64,000 nt of DNA from Sphingomonadaceae bacterium OTU29LAMAA1 (GTDB lineage: Bacteria > Pseudomonadota > Alphaproteobacteria > Sphingomonadales > Sphingomonadaceae): NCBI GenBank assembly GCA_024072375.1, contig CP099617.1, positions 1,468,001 to 1,532,000 on the forward strand. The letters run 5' to 3'. The translations under genes and the position numbers were made by a program. Positions within the stretch are counted from its first letter, which is position 1, and each line of letters opens with the position of its first letter. Shown here one piece after another: positions 16,950 through 26,241 of the stretch. The notes beneath the pieces were generated by a model. That model saw only the letters and a program-made list of their open reading frames with translations, did not search any database and had not been told where the DNA came from.

Positions 16950-17303
16950 TCACGTCTTCATGGGATCGTGGCCCCAGTTCATCAGCGAATAGCGCCAGTC
17001 GCTCCGGGCGACATCGTCGGCTGGACCGCCCTGCGCCAGATGGCGGTGGACGTATCCGACCACCTTTTTCATATGAGCATAATCGTCGTCGGTGAAATCG
17101 GCCTTCTTCGTCCGCTTGATCGCGACGATCCGTCTGCCGGAACGATGCCCGACGCTTTCGCCCGATCCTTTGCCATCCTCGCCCTTCCAGCCGACGCGCT
17201 TGCTATCGTCGCTCTCGAGGAAGCGCTCCAGTTCGGCGGGCGCCATGTTCACCGCGTCGCTGAAGTCCTTGTAAGTGTGTTCGTGATCGGTGTGCGTCGT
17301 CAT
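16950..17303 (-). CDS. DUF3140 domain protein
   Basis: Small soluble protein of 117 residues. The segment FSDAVNMAPAELERFLESDD, then KRVGWKG, SVGHRSGRRIVAIKRTKKAD and YAHMKKVVGYVHRHLAQ matches the DUF3140 family, whose function is unknown; it is often seen with DUF2945 proteins. ATG 17303 is chosen because GGGAGAAGG lies just upstream; the frame is open to 17402 but that part is not family-like. Confidence 0.82.
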   Translation of the reverse strand: MTTHTDHEHTYKDFSDAVNMAPAELERFLESDDSKRVGWKGEDGKGSGESVGHRSGRRIVAIKRTKKADFTDDDYAHMKKVVGYVHRHLAQGGPADDVARSDWRYSLMNWGHDPMKT

Positions 17304-17433
17304 GGCCTTCTCCCGGCGATTATCGTGCGATCCACGGAACCGCACGGTCCCACCGATAACGCGAAACGACGAACCGGGTGCCGGACGTGCTGTACGATCC
17401 ACAAGCCGCTCAGCAGCCCACGCCAGATCGAGC

Positions 17434-17712
17434 CTATGCCGCAGGCATCCGATAGGCGGTGACGGTCTGCATCTGGCCGGTGACGAAGACGATGTCGGTG
17501 TCGATCACGACACCGGGCGGCTGGGCCAGCGGCATACCCGAACAGAGCAGGATGTTGCGTGTGCCCGCCTGATCGGTGTCGTAGCTGCCGATCGTCTCCC
17601 CTGCCTGATTGCCGATACCGATCAACGCCTTGCGCGGCCCATCCAGCTCCGTCAGGGCCACCTGCAACTCGGTCAGGCTCAACGATGCGTCGAACGCCTT
17701 GTGCTTGATCAT
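17434..17712 (-). CDS. Small soluble protein, unknown, coupled to a lipoprotein gene
   Basis: Predicted protein of 92 residues, beta-rich, no signal peptide and no family I recognise. The ATG at 17712 shares one base with the stop of the upstream lipoprotein gene (TGATG), which implies translational coupling and supports this start. Segments such as LTELQVALTELDGPRKALIG and VVIDTDIVFVTGQMQ suggest a compact alpha/beta fold. Possibly a partner of the lipoprotein. Confidence 0.6.
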   Translation of the reverse strand: MIKHKAFDASLSLTELQVALTELDGPRKALIGIGNQAGETIGSYDTDQAGTRNILLCSGMPLAQPPGVVIDTDIVFVTGQMQTVTAYRMPAA

Positions 17713-18638
17713 CAGAACGCCACCTTCGTTTCCAAGGAAATACGGGTCATCAGCGCCGTCATCGCGCTACGGGTGCAGTAGATCGCTTCCACGCGATCAC
17801 TGATCGCGTTCGGCTGATCCGCAACGGGCAGAGCCGGGTCGGACCCGATGAGGGTGCTGATGTCCTGCAACGTCTTCGCGTCGGCCGCGAGTGCCGGCTG
17901 CAACCGGTCGATTGCCGCCGCGAAAGTATCCCAGTCCCGCCCCACACCTTGCTCCGGACGGCTGCAAGCCGGCGTGACGTTCTCGTACTTCGCTTCCGCC
18001 TTCGCCTGCTCCTTTGCTGCGGAAGCGGTAAGCTGGCCGATCGCGGAGTCGATGCTGGCGCTGTTCTGGTACGCGAACAGATCGACGACCGCCTGTGCAA
18101 GCGGATACGCCTTGGTGTCGCGCCCGAGCCCCGCCATGATCGGTGTCCGCGCGGCGATCCTCTGCGCATCCATGCTGGCGAGGATGGCAGGCAGCGTGCG
18201 CTCGAAGTACACCTCCTTGCTCAGAGCCGCCTTGGTTCCCGTCAGTCCGGCTCCACCCGCTGACAGGACATTGGCCAGAGAGGTGGTCACCACCGATCCG
18301 GCACCCGTCAACGCGAGCACCCCGAGCTCCAGCCCGAAATTGGCGCCTTTGGACTGGGCGGACAGCTTGCTGCGGAATTGGAGATAGCGGGCGTCGATCG
18401 CCGCCATCTGCACGGCAATGAACGCATCGCGATACGACTTCGACACGTCGGACGAGGCTTCGATCCTGTCCGCCGCCATCGCGAGCCCGTATTTTCCATC
18501 GGACGCGAGATCGACGATGCTACGCAGCGGAATAACCGTTTTCGGCACGCCTGAAAACGAGGCGCATCCGCCCAGCATGGCAGGCAAGAGCCACAACGCA
18601 CCTGCGCAATAGCGTGGTGTCGCAATCGTCCTCGTCAT
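17712..18638 (-). CDS. Predicted lipoprotein, unknown
   Basis: Protein of 308 residues with a lipoprotein signal peptide (lipobox LGGC, Cys25). The mature part is mainly helical: YRDAFIAVQMAAIDARYLQF, a Gly/Ala-rich hydrophobic patch (LELGVLALTGAGSVVTTSLA, about 103-122) and a C-terminal helical region with two Cys (PACSRPE, IYCTRSA) that may form a disulfide. No family recognised. It couples to the 92-residue gene downstream by a TGATG junction, and a 204-nt gap without visible genes separates it from lpdA upstream. Confidence 0.68.
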   Translation of the reverse strand: MTRTIATPRYCAGALWLLPAMLGGCASFSGVPKTVIPLRSIVDLASDGKYGLAMAADRIEASSDVSKSYRDAFIAVQMAAIDARYLQFRSKLSAQSKGANFGLELGVLALTGAGSVVTTSLANVLSAGGAGLTGTKAALSKEVYFERTLPAILASMDAQRIAARTPIMAGLGRDTKAYPLAQAVVDLFAYQNSASIDSAIGQLTASAAKEQAKAEAKYENVTPACSRPEQGVGRDWDTFAAAIDRLQPALAADAKTLQDISTLIGSDPALPVADQPNAISDRVEAIYCTRSAMTALMTRISLETKVAF

Positions 18639-18842
18639 ATGTCAGCTCCCCCCGCCATCGACTTAAAGCCGACTGGAGGAAGCTGCACGCATCAGGTCCG
18701 ATGCACAATGGCCGGTGCGGCCACACCCAGTACAAGTGCAGCCGTTTCGGATGTACCGCCGGTATCCAGCAGGTCGGGACTGATTGACGAATACCCCGTG
18801 CCCGGCACGATCCTCGTCTCCGCCCGCGAATGCGGCTCGACT

Positions 18843-20237
18843 CTAGAAGTGGATCGCCCGATTGTACGACGACAATACGCTCTCATGCATCATTTCGCTC
18901 AGTGTCGGGTGCGCGAACACCGTTTCCATCAGCTCGTGCTCGGTCGTCTCCAGCTGGCGGGCGATGACATAGCCCTGGATCAGCTCGGTGACTTCGGCGC
19001 CGACCATGTGCGCGCCGAGCAGTTCGCCGGTCTTGGCATCGAACACCGTCTTGACGAAGCCTTCCGCCTCGCCGAGCGCGATCGCCTTGCCGTTGCCGAT
19101 GAAGGGGAATTTGCCCGCCTTCACTTCGTAACCCGCTTCCTTGGCCTTGGCCTCGGTAAAGCCGACGCTGGCGACCTGCGGGCGCGAATAGGTGCAGCCC
19201 GGGATATTCCACGTCTCGAACGGATGCGGGTTCTTGCCGGCAATCTGCTCGACGCAGACGATGCCCTCGTGGCTCGCCTTGTGCGCCAGCCACGGCGCGC
19301 CGGTGACGTCGCCGATCGCATAGATGCCCTCGACGTTGGTGCGGCCATAGCCGTCGACCTTGATGTGGCCGCGATCGGTTTCGACGCCCAGCGCTTCCAG
19401 ACCGATGTTCTCGGTGTTGGGGACGATGCCGATCGCAACGATGGCATGGCTGAACTCGGTCGACGTCACCTTGCCGTCCGCACCCTTGATCGCCACGGTG
19501 ACGCCGTTCGCACCGGCTTCCAGCTTTTCGAGGCCGGACTTGGTGAGGATCTTGATGCCCTGCTTGGTCAGCGCCTTGTGCATGAATTCGCTGACTTCGG
19601 CATCCTCGACCGGCAGGATGCGGTCGAGCATTTCGACGATCGTCACGTCGGCGCCCATGTCGTTGTAGAAGCTAGCGAATTCGACGCCGATCGCGCCCGA
19701 TCCGATGACCAGAAGCTTGGTCGGCATCACCTCCGGCACCATCGCGTGGCGATAGGTCCAGATGCGCTTGCCGTCGGCCTTGGCGAACGGCAGATCGCGG
19801 GCGCGTGCACCGGTGGCGATCATGATGTGCTTGGCTTCGAGGTCGAGCGTCTTGTCGCCCTGCTTGACCTGCAACTTGCCCTTCCCGGTGAGCGCGCCGA
19901 CGCCTTCGAAGACCTGGACCTTGTTCTTCTTCATCAGGCCCTTGACGCCGGCATTGAGCTGCCCCGCCACCTTGCGGCTTCGATCGACGATCTTGCCGAG
20001 GTCGAACGAGACGTTGTCCGCCTTCAGCCCGTAGGCATCGGCATGGGTCATGTAGTGATAGACTTCCGACGTGCGCAGCAGCGCCTTGGTCGGGATGCAG
20101 CCCCAGTTGAGGCAGATGCCGCCCAGCCGCTCGCGCTCGACGATGCCGACCTTCAGGCCGAGCTGGCTCGCGCGGATCGCCGCGACATAGCCGCCGGGAC
20201 CGGAGCCGAGGATAAGGAGGTCGAAGGTATCAGCCAC
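18843..20237 (-). CDS. lpdA: Dihydrolipoyl dehydrogenase (E3)
   Basis: FAD enzyme of 464 residues that reoxidises dihydrolipoyl groups of 2-oxoacid dehydrogenase complexes. Visible: the FAD-binding LILGSGPGGYVAAIRASQLG, the redox disulfide GGICLNWGCIPTKALL (Cys43 and Cys48), the NAD-binding LVIGSGAIGVEFASFYNDMG, AIGDVTGAPWLAHKA and the C-terminal catalytic His-Glu in VFAHPTLSEMMHE. It lies at the 3' end of the leftward pdhC-small protein-thioesterase-lpdA run, so it most likely serves the pyruvate dehydrogenase complex, although E3 is often shared. Confidence 0.96.
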   Translation of the reverse strand: MADTFDLLILGSGPGGYVAAIRASQLGLKVGIVERERLGGICLNWGCIPTKALLRTSEVYHYMTHADAYGLKADNVSFDLGKIVDRSRKVAGQLNAGVKGLMKKNKVQVFEGVGALTGKGKLQVKQGDKTLDLEAKHIMIATGARARDLPFAKADGKRIWTYRHAMVPEVMPTKLLVIGSGAIGVEFASFYNDMGADVTIVEMLDRILPVEDAEVSEFMHKALTKQGIKILTKSGLEKLEAGANGVTVAIKGADGKVTSTEFSHAIVAIGIVPNTENIGLEALGVETDRGHIKVDGYGRTNVEGIYAIGDVTGAPWLAHKASHEGIVCVEQIAGKNPHPFETWNIPGCTYSRPQVASVGFTEAKAKEAGYEVKAGKFPFIGNGKAIALGEAEGFVKTVFDAKTGELLGAHMVGAEVTELIQGYVIARQLETTEHELMETVFAHPTLSEMMHESVLSSYNRAIHF

Positions 20238-20274
20238 GTTGGGAGGTCCTTACCGGGGAGGTTTCAAACAAATA

Positions 20275-20658
20275 TCAGGCGAGCGGCGCGACGGGGCGCG
20301 GCTTGCGGTCGGCGTCGGTGGCGACGAAGATGAAGCGCGCCTGCGTCACTTTGCAGGCGTCTTCGGCATGACGGGCACGGCGCCACGCCTCGACCTCGAT
20401 CGTCATCGACGTGGTGCCGACCGCGGCGAGCCGACCGTAGACGGACACTTCGTCGCCGACGAGCACCGGCGCGTGGAACTTCATCGCATCGCAGGCGATC
20501 GTCACCGCCCGGCCACGGGCGTGGCGCGACGCCACCGAACCGGCTGCCAAATCCATCTGGCCCATCAGCCACCCGCCGAAGATGTCGCCATAGGGATTGG
20601 CGTCGGACGGCATCGCAGTGACGCGGATCGTCGGCGACCCCTCGGGAAGGCCGCTCAT
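20275..20658 (-). CDS. Acyl-CoA thioesterase, YciA/BACH-type hotdog fold
   Basis: Hotdog-fold thioesterase of 127 residues. The family pattern is clear: SDANPYGDIFGGWLMGQMDL with the catalytic Asp region, AAGSVASRHARGRAVTIACD, MKFHAPVLVGDEVSVYGRL and the final strand QARFIFVATDADRKPRPV. Likely hydrolyses short to medium acyl-CoA. ATG 20658 overlaps the stop of the small membrane-protein gene by ATGA, fixing the start. It sits between pdhC and lpdA, where acetyl-CoA is made, which hints at a role in CoA homeostasis. Confidence 0.88.
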   Translation of the reverse strand: MSGLPEGSPTIRVTAMPSDANPYGDIFGGWLMGQMDLAAGSVASRHARGRAVTIACDAMKFHAPVLVGDEVSVYGRLAAVGTTSMTIEVEAWRRARHAEDACKVTQARFIFVATDADRKPRPVAPLA

Positions 20659-20855
20659 GCGCGCCTCCGGTCGATCGCGCGGGCGCGGCGCAGCGGGCCG
20701 ATGCCCATCAGCACCGTCGCCAGCATCGCCCCCGCGCCGCACCACCAGATCACGTCACGTCCCAATGGATAGGCCCAGGCTGCGGCCCACGTCATCGCCA
20801 CCGCCGCCACCAGCCCGGCAGCGATGTAGAGCAATTCGACCGTGGTCCGTGCCAT
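20655..20855 (-). CDS. Small two-span membrane protein in the pdh operon
   Basis: Protein of 66 residues with two hydrophobic helices (LLYIAAGLVAAVAMTWAAAW and VIWWCGAGAMLATVLMGIG) and a basic C-terminus (RRARAIDRRR). No family recognised. It starts 7 nt after the pdhC stop and its stop overlaps the thioesterase start (ATGA), so it is embedded in the operon and is probably translated. Confidence 0.68.
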   Translation of the reverse strand: MARTTVELLYIAAGLVAAVAMTWAAAWAYPLGRDVIWWCGAGAMLATVLMGIGPLRRARAIDRRRA

Positions 20856-20862
20856 CGCGAGA

Positions 20863-22215
20863 TCAGGCGAGCATGCCGAGCGGCCGCTCGACCAGCTCCT
20901 TGAACACCTTCATCAGCTGGGCGCCGTCGGCACCGTCGATCGCACGGTGATCGAAGCTGCCGGTCGCGGACATCACGGTCGCGACCGCCAGTTCGCCGTT
21001 CACGACATACGGCCGCTTCTCGCCTGCGCCGATCGCCATGATCATGCCCTGTGGCGGGTTGATGACCGCCTCGAACTGCTTGATGCCGAACATGCCCATG
21101 TTGCTGATCGACGCGGTGCCGCCCTGGAATTCCTCGGGCTTCAGCTTGTTCTCCTTGGCGCGGGCCGCAAGGTCCTTCACCTCGGTGGAGATCGCCGACA
21201 GGCTCTTGGTGTCCGCACCCACGACGATCGGTGTGATCAGGCCCGACGGCGTCGACACCGCGACCGACACGTCGGCGCGCTTGAAGCTGATCAGCTGATC
21301 GGGCGTGAACATCACGTTGCACTTCGGCACCGCGATCAGCGCGACGCCCAGCGCCTTCACCAGCATGTCGTTGACCGACAGCTTGACGCCGCGGCTCTCC
21401 AGCGACGTGTTCAATTCGCCACGCAGCTTGAGCAGCGCGTCGAGCTGGATATCCACCGTCAGGTAGATGTGCGGCACCGTCTGCTTCGATTCGGTCAGGC
21501 GACGCGCGATCGTCTTGCGCATGTTGCTGAGCTTGGTCGCCTCGTGCGGGATATCCGGCACGGCGGCGGGCTTGGCAGCAGCGACGGGCGCGGCGGCAGC
21601 GGGCGCAGCGTCGCTCTTGGCAGAGGCAGGCGATGCGGCGGCACCGGGCTTGGCGCTGTCGACGTCGGCCTTGACGATGCGACCGTTCGGACCTGATCCG
21701 GTGACGCCCGACAGTTCGATGCCCTTTTCGGCGGCGATGCGGCGGGCGAGCGGGCTGGCCTTGACGCGCTGGCCATCACCACCCGAAGGCGCAGCACCGG
21801 CGTCGGCGGGCTTGCCGTGATCCTCGGCTTGCGTGACATCACGCTCGGCGGGCTTGGCCTCGGTGCCGGTCTTGTTCGGATCGGTCGGCTCGGGACGGCC
21901 CTTGAACTGGTCGTCGGCGGGCTGGGGCGTCTCGCTCTTTGCCGCGGGAGCCGATACGGCGGACGCATCCTCGCCCTCTTCGGCCAAGATCGCGATCACC
22001 GCGCCGACCTTCACGCCATCGGTGCCCTCGGCGATCACGATCCTGGCGATCACGCCTTCGTCGACCGCCTCGAATTCCATCGTCGCCTTGTCGGTTTCGA
22101 TCTCAGCCATGATGTCACCGCTCTTGACGGTGTCGCCTTCCTTGACGAGCCACTTGGCGAGCGTACCCTCTTCCATCGTCGGCGACAGCGCGGGCATCTT
22201 GATCTCGATCGACAT
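20863..22215 (-). CDS. pdhC: Dihydrolipoamide acetyltransferase, pyruvate dehydrogenase E2
   Basis: E2 core enzyme of 450 residues. Domains in order: one lipoyl domain (about 3-78) with lipoyl-Lys motif [12 protein letters not shown]; a long Ala/Pro/Glu-rich linker; a peripheral subunit-binding domain (about 145-180; [20 protein letters not shown]); a second Ala/Pro linker; and the catalytic acyltransferase domain (about 220-450) ending in [14 protein letters not shown] with the active-site His. The [13 protein letters not shown] start is typical of pyruvate and not 2-oxoglutarate E2. ATG 22215 follows AAGAGGAC. The E1 genes are not in the window. Confidence 0.93.
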   Translation of the reverse strand: MSIEIKMPALSPTMEEGTLAKWLVKEGDTVKSGDIMAEIETDKATMEFEAVDEGVIARIVIAEGTDGVKVGAVIAILAEEGEDASAVSAPAAKSETPQPADDQFKGRPEPTDPNKTGTEAKPAERDVTQAEDHGKPADAGAAPSGGDGQRVKASPLARRIAAEKGIELSGVTGSGPNGRIVKADVDSAKPGAAASPASAKSDAAPAAAAPVAAAKPAAVPDIPHEATKLSNMRKTIARRLTESKQTVPHIYLTVDIQLDALLKLRGELNTSLESRGVKLSVNDMLVKALGVALIAVPKCNVMFTPDQLISFKRADVSVAVSTPSGLITPIVVGADTKSLSAISTEVKDLAARAKENKLKPEEFQGGTASISNMGMFGIKQFEAVINPPQGMIMAIGAGEKRPYVVNGELAVATVMSATGSFDHRAIDGADGAQLMKVFKELVERPLGMLA

Positions 22216-22325
22216 GCAGGTCCTCTTGCCTGGGGAGCAGGTATTCCCCTTCGCCCGCAGAGGCCAAGGGGTCAAGCCTTGCGCGTCGGGAAGCCGCGGG
22301 CCACGTAGCGGAAAAGGGGTCAGCC

Positions 22326-22781
22326 ATGCGCATCTATCTGGTCGTCATCGACGAAAGCCCGGAGGCGGAGATCGCCCTTCGCTTCGCCGCGCGTCGCGCG
22401 GTAAAGACCGGAGGCGGCGTGGAAATCCTGACACTGATCCCGCCGCAGGAGTTCATCGCATTCGGCGGCGTACAGGCGACGATCGAGGAAGAGGCGCTGC
22501 TGCACGCCGAGGGGCTGGTCGCCGCGGCAGCGGGGACTTTGGTCGAGGAATCGGGACTGAAGCCGGCGATCACCGTCCGCCAAGGCGAAGGACCGAAGAT
22601 CATCCGCGACATCATCGCCGCCAATCCCGATATCGCTGCGCTGGTGCTGGGCGCGGCGGCGAGCGGCGCGCCGGGCAAGCTGGTCGCCCATTTCGCCGGG
22701 ACCGACGCCGGCGCGCTGCCGGTGCCGGTGATGATCATTCCGGGATCGCTGACCCGGGAGGCGATCGACCGCCTGAGCTGA
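22326..22781 (+). CDS. Universal stress protein (UspA family)
   Basis: Single UspA domain of 151 residues. It begins [20 protein letters not shown], has the central [19 protein letters not shown], which approximates the ATP-binding G-x2-G-x9-G(S/T) motif, and ends with VPVMIIPG. A strong ribosome site (GGAAAAGGGG) precedes ATG 22326. It is transcribed divergently from pdhC. Confidence 0.85.
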   Translation: MRIYLVVIDESPEAEIALRFAARRAVKTGGGVEILTLIPPQEFIAFGGVQATIEEEALLHAEGLVAAAAGTLVEESGLKPAITVRQGEGPKIIRDIIAANPDIAALVLGAAASGAPGKLVAHFAGTDAGALPVPVMIIPGSLTREAIDRLS

Positions 22782-22836
22782 TCTGCGCATAAACGAGGGC
22801 TTGAGCCGACGCGCGGAGCGGGCCACACCGGTCGGC

Positions 22837-24123
22837 ATGTCCATGCTGATCCTGATCGCCGCAGCGGCGGCTCCTGCTCCCGCCCTTCCCCAGCCCGACC
22901 CCGCCCGGTTGAAGAGGGACGTCGCGGCGATGGTCGGCTTCGGTACGCGCCACACCCTGTCCTCCACGACCGATCCGAAACGCGGCATCGGCGCGGCGCG
23001 CAACTGGGCGGCGAAGCGATTCGAGGCGATCGGCCGCGAATGCGGCGGCTGCATCAGGGTCGAGCGGATCAGCCGCAGCTTCACCGGTCCGCGCGCGCCT
23101 AATGGCGTGGTGGTCGAGGACGTGCTCGGGATCCAGCCGGGGCGCGACCCCGATCGCGTCATCATCATCGGCGGGCATATCGACAGCCGCGTCACCGACG
23201 TGATGGATGCGACCAGCGATGCGCCGGGCGCCAACGACGATGCATCGGGTGTGGCGCTGGTGCTGGAAGCGGCGCGGTTGTTGTCGAAGCGCAGGTTCGA
23301 CGCGACGATCGTCTACGTCGCCTTTTCCGCCGAGGAGCAAGGGCTGTGGGGCGCGGAACTGCTGGCGGACACCGCGCAGAAGCGCGGCTGGAACGTCACC
23401 GCAATGCTCAACAACGACATCGTCGGCAACTCGCTGGGTCAGGGCGGCGTGGTCGACGCCAACCGCGTGCGTGTGTTCTCGGAGGGCATTCGCGCATCGG
23501 AAGACCTGCCGCAGCAGCAGCGCCGCCGCGGCGAAGGTGGCGAGGACGACGGCCCCAGCCGCGCGCTCGCCAAGACGATCGACGGCATCGCCGATGCGAT
23601 CCCCGGCAGGTTCGACGTCGTGATCGATCGCCGCCCGGACCGCTTCGGGCGTGGCGGCGACCACGAACCCTTCCTGAAGCGCGGCTATCCTGCCGTCCGC
23701 TTCTCGGTCGGCGCGGAAAATTGGGATCGCCAGCATCAGAATTTGCGGACAGAGAAAGGCGTCGTCTACGGCGACACGATCGAGGGGATGGACTTCGCCT
23801 ATCTGGCGAAGGTGACCGCGATCAACGCGGCGACGATCGCCCGTCTCGCCGCCGCGCCTGCCGCTCCGACGACCGTGGGACTGGTCGGCGACCTGTCGCG
23901 CGACACGCAGGTCAGCTGGACCCCGGTGCCGGGTGCCGCCGGCTATCGCATCCGCTGGCGGGCGAACGACACGTCCGCATGGGCCAAGTCGCAGGACGTG
24001 CAGGGAAGCAGCGCGGTCCTGAAACAGGTGCCGGTCGACGACAATTTCATCGCCGTATCGGCGCTCGCGGCGGACGGAACGGAAAGCCTGCCGACCTTCG
24101 GCGGGCGCGCCCCGCGGAGATAA
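22837..24123 (+). CDS. M28-family zinc aminopeptidase, exported, with C-terminal Fn3-like domain
   Basis: Exported metallopeptidase of 428 residues. After a short signal peptide (MSMLILIAAAAAPAPALP) the catalytic domain shows the di-zinc ligands in M28 order: IIIGGHIDSR (His), GANDDASGVALVLEAARLL (bridging Asp), FSAEEQGLWGAELLA (catalytic Glu and Glu ligand), NNDIVGN (Asp) and GGDHEPFLKRGYPAVRFS (His). Residues from about 340 to 425 (VSWTPVPGAAGYRIRWRAND) resemble a fibronectin type III domain. ATG 22837 is chosen for the signal peptide; a TTG at 22801 would add a hydrophilic stretch and is less likely. Confidence 0.88.
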   Translation: MSMLILIAAAAAPAPALPQPDPARLKRDVAAMVGFGTRHTLSSTTDPKRGIGAARNWAAKRFEAIGRECGGCIRVERISRSFTGPRAPNGVVVEDVLGIQPGRDPDRVIIIGGHIDSRVTDVMDATSDAPGANDDASGVALVLEAARLLSKRRFDATIVYVAFSAEEQGLWGAELLADTAQKRGWNVTAMLNNDIVGNSLGQGGVVDANRVRVFSEGIRASEDLPQQQRRRGEGGEDDGPSRALAKTIDGIADAIPGRFDVVIDRRPDRFGRGGDHEPFLKRGYPAVRFSVGAENWDRQHQNLRTEKGVVYGDTIEGMDFAYLAKVTAINAATIARLAAAPAAPTTVGLVGDLSRDTQVSWTPVPGAAGYRIRWRANDTSAWAKSQDVQGSSAVLKQVPVDDNFIAVSALAADGTESLPTFGGRAPRR

Positions 24124-24219
24124 GGGGCAGGCATGAGCGGAGTGTCGCCGCAACCCGCAGCCGGCCGCGACGACCGGGTTTGCTCCGCGTCACCGGCACG
24201 CATTGCAGCCGGACATGAC

Positions 24220-24256
24220 GATGCCGTCCTGCGCGGCGTTCATGCAGGACGGCATC
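24220..24256. terminator. Bidirectional-type hairpin between convergent genes
   Basis: Perfect 13-bp stem GATGCCGTCCTGC (24220-24232) / GCAGGACGGCATC (24244-24256) with an 11-nt loop. It lies in the 179-nt gap between the M28 peptidase gene and the convergent RcnB-like gene. No T-run follows on either strand, so termination is inferred from position and stem strength. Confidence 0.5.
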
Positions 24257-24302
24257 GCCTCGACCCCGATCGGATCGCCGCTCGAAGCCGAGCGTTAGCC
24301 GA

Positions 24303-25571
24303 TCAGCGACAGAGGCACTTCGGCGCCGGGCGCCACACGCGCTTCGACTTGGTGCGCACCGTCGGCCTGGGGCGATAGGTCACCGTATCCTCGAAGATTT
24401 CGGTCGTCGTGGTGGTCACCACCGGTGCGGTCTGGACGACCACCGTCGTGGTGGAAGCGCCGGGATAGTAATAGCCGCCGCTGTAGTAACCGCCCGCCCC
24501 GCCCGTCGTCGTCACCGTGGTGGTGCCGTCGGCGGAGCGCCAGTTCGATCCACCGTCGCGATAGGCGACCGGCGGCGGCGGACCGCGATCCGGAGCGACC
24601 GGCACGGCATGACCACGACCGTAGCCGGCGGGCGGCGGCGGTGGGCCGCGGCGATCCTCTGCCTTGTCGATCGCGTAGCCGGCCGCGGCACCGACACCCG
24701 CGCCGATCAGCGCGCCGCCCAGTCGGTTGCCCCGGCCGGCGATCAGGTTGCCGGCAACGCCGCCCACCACAGCACCGGTCACCGCACCACCGACACCATT
24801 GTCGCGGCGATAGCCCCGCTGTTCGTAGCTGGAGTCGTTGTAGGCACGATCGTCATACCCGCGATCGTCGTAGCCGCCATCGGCATAGACGCGGTCGTCG
24901 CCGGCATAACCGTCATCGTACCGGTCCCAGTTGATCCCGCTACGCGTGTCGTAGACCGAACCACGACCGTCGACGAGCACCGCGTCATCGTAATAGCGCA
25001 CCCAATTATAGCCGTAGCTCGGCTGGGTCAGGCCATACGTCTGCCAGTCGCTGACGTAGAAGCGCGGTGCGACCCAATAGCTGGGCAGCGCATAGCCGCG
25101 GTATGGGCGGCGGTAGGCGTTCCAGCCGCCCGGCGCGTTCGCCCCGCCCCACCAGCGACCACCGACCTTGCTGCCCCAGCGCTGCTGGCCGGCGTGCACC
25201 ATCGGCGGACGACCGCCCTGATTCCAGCCGTTCGGCATTTGCGGGCGTCCCGGCTGGACATGACCGGGCTGAACGTGGCCGGGCTGCATCGGGTGCGGCT
25301 GCATCGGCTGGACATGACCTTGCTGTCCGCCGCCTTGCCACGTCGCGGGGCGCCATGAGCCGGCTTGCCCGCGCTGCCACTGACCTTGCCGCCGCATCTG
25401 CATAGGAGCCTGCTGGTGAATGACCTGCGGCGGCGCCATGCCCTGACGCGGCGCATGGAAGGTCGCGCCGGGTCGCATGCCGGCCGGGCCGTGCGCCACG
25501 ACGCGATCCTGCGCGCCGGCGCTACCGGCCACCAGTGCCAGTCCAGCCGTCGCGATCAACCAGCTACGCAT
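24303..25571 (-). CDS. Exported RcnB-like protein with glycine-zipper segment
   Basis: Secreted or envelope protein of 422 residues with a signal peptide (MRSWLIATAGLALVAGSAGA, then QDR). After a His/Pro/Gln/Met-rich low-complexity region (about 40-125), residues about 150-200 (WVAPRFYVSDWQTYGLTQ, YNWVRYYDDAVLVDGRGSVY) match the RcnB-type periplasmic domain family. An Asp/Tyr-rich stretch follows, then a glycine zipper (VGGAVTGAVVGGVAGNLIAG, about 255-300) that could insert in the outer membrane. The tail has Tyr/Gly/Thr-rich repeats and ends CLCR. Metal handling is suggested by RcnB homology and the His/Met-rich region but is not shown. AGGGAGAAG precedes the ATG. Confidence 0.8.
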   Translation of the reverse strand: MRSWLIATAGLALVAGSAGAQDRVVAHGPAGMRPGATFHAPRQGMAPPQVIHQQAPMQMRRQGQWQRGQAGSWRPATWQGGGQQGHVQPMQPHPMQPGHVQPGHVQPGRPQMPNGWNQGGRPPMVHAGQQRWGSKVGGRWWGGANAPGGWNAYRRPYRGYALPSYWVAPRFYVSDWQTYGLTQPSYGYNWVRYYDDAVLVDGRGSVYDTRSGINWDRYDDGYAGDDRVYADGGYDDRGYDDRAYNDSSYEQRGYRRDNGVGGAVTGAVVGGVAGNLIAGRGNRLGGALIGAGVGAAAGYAIDKAEDRRGPPPPPAGYGRGHAVPVAPDRGPPPPVAYRDGGSNWRSADGTTTVTTTGGAGGYYSGGYYYPGASTTTVVVQTAPVVTTTTTEIFEDTVTYRPRPTVRTKSKRVWRPAPKCLCR

Positions 25572-25730
25572 CGTCTTCTCCCTGTTGCCGGAACCCCGCC
25601 CCCGGCGCCGACGGTTAACACAATCTTGACGATCCGCTTACCACCGGCCTTTCCGAGTCGCCATAGCGCCGCCACGCAACTGCCTGTCCCGAATCGGATC
25701 AGCGCCGGTCCACAGTCGCAGGGAACCCGA

Positions 25731-26213
25731 TCAACCGAGCCGCGTCGCCAGTATCGCCGCCAGCGCCTCGCACCCTGTCGCATCCCCGGCATCGAATCGC
25801 GCGGGCTCCGGACTGTCGAGGTCGAGTACCGCGATTACCGCCCCGTCGCGAACGATCGGCACGACCAATTCCGACCGGCTCGCGACATCGCAGGCGATGT
25901 GGCCGGGAAAGGCATGGACATCCTCGACCAGCTGCGTCGTCGCAGTCTGCGCAGCCGTGCCGCACACGCCCCTGCCGAACGGAATGCGGATACACGCAGC
26001 CTTGCCCTGAAACGGTCCGAGCACCAGCTCGTCGCCTGTTGTCCGGTAGAAGCCCGCCCAGTTAAGGTCCGGAAGATACTGCCAGATCAGCGCGGCGGCA
26101 TTGGCCATGTTGGCGATGCCATCCGGCTCGTCGGCGGTCAGCGCGTCGAGCGCCGATAGCAAATCGCGGTACAGATCGGCCTTGGAGCCGGCGGAGATAT
26201 CGAACTGGTACAT
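25731..26213 (-). CDS. Free methionine-(R)-sulfoxide reductase (GAF domain)
   Basis: GAF-domain enzyme of 160 residues that reduces free Met-R-sulfoxide. The three conserved cysteines of the fRMsr family are present in their usual context: GKAACIRIPF, GRGVCGTAAQT and FPGHIACDVASRSELVVP. The N-terminal AALIWQYLPDLNWAGFY and the C-terminal AVLDLDSPEPARFD also match. ATG 26213 (MYQFDISAG) is preferred over 26264. It is the last gene of the leftward rluA-like/arfB/fRMsr group. Confidence 0.9.
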   Translation of the reverse strand: MYQFDISAGSKADLYRDLLSALDALTADEPDGIANMANAAALIWQYLPDLNWAGFYRTTGDELVLGPFQGKAACIRIPFGRGVCGTAAQTATTQLVEDVHAFPGHIACDVASRSELVVPIVRDGAVIAVLDLDSPEPARFDAGDATGCEALAAILATRLG

Positions 26214-26241
26214 GGGCCGCGATGTAGGCGCGGCCATTCCC

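Noticed and set aside
18639-18842. Short open frames between lpdA and the lipoprotein gene
   Set aside because: Neither strand shows a plausible start with ribosome site or protein-like composition; treated as intergenic.
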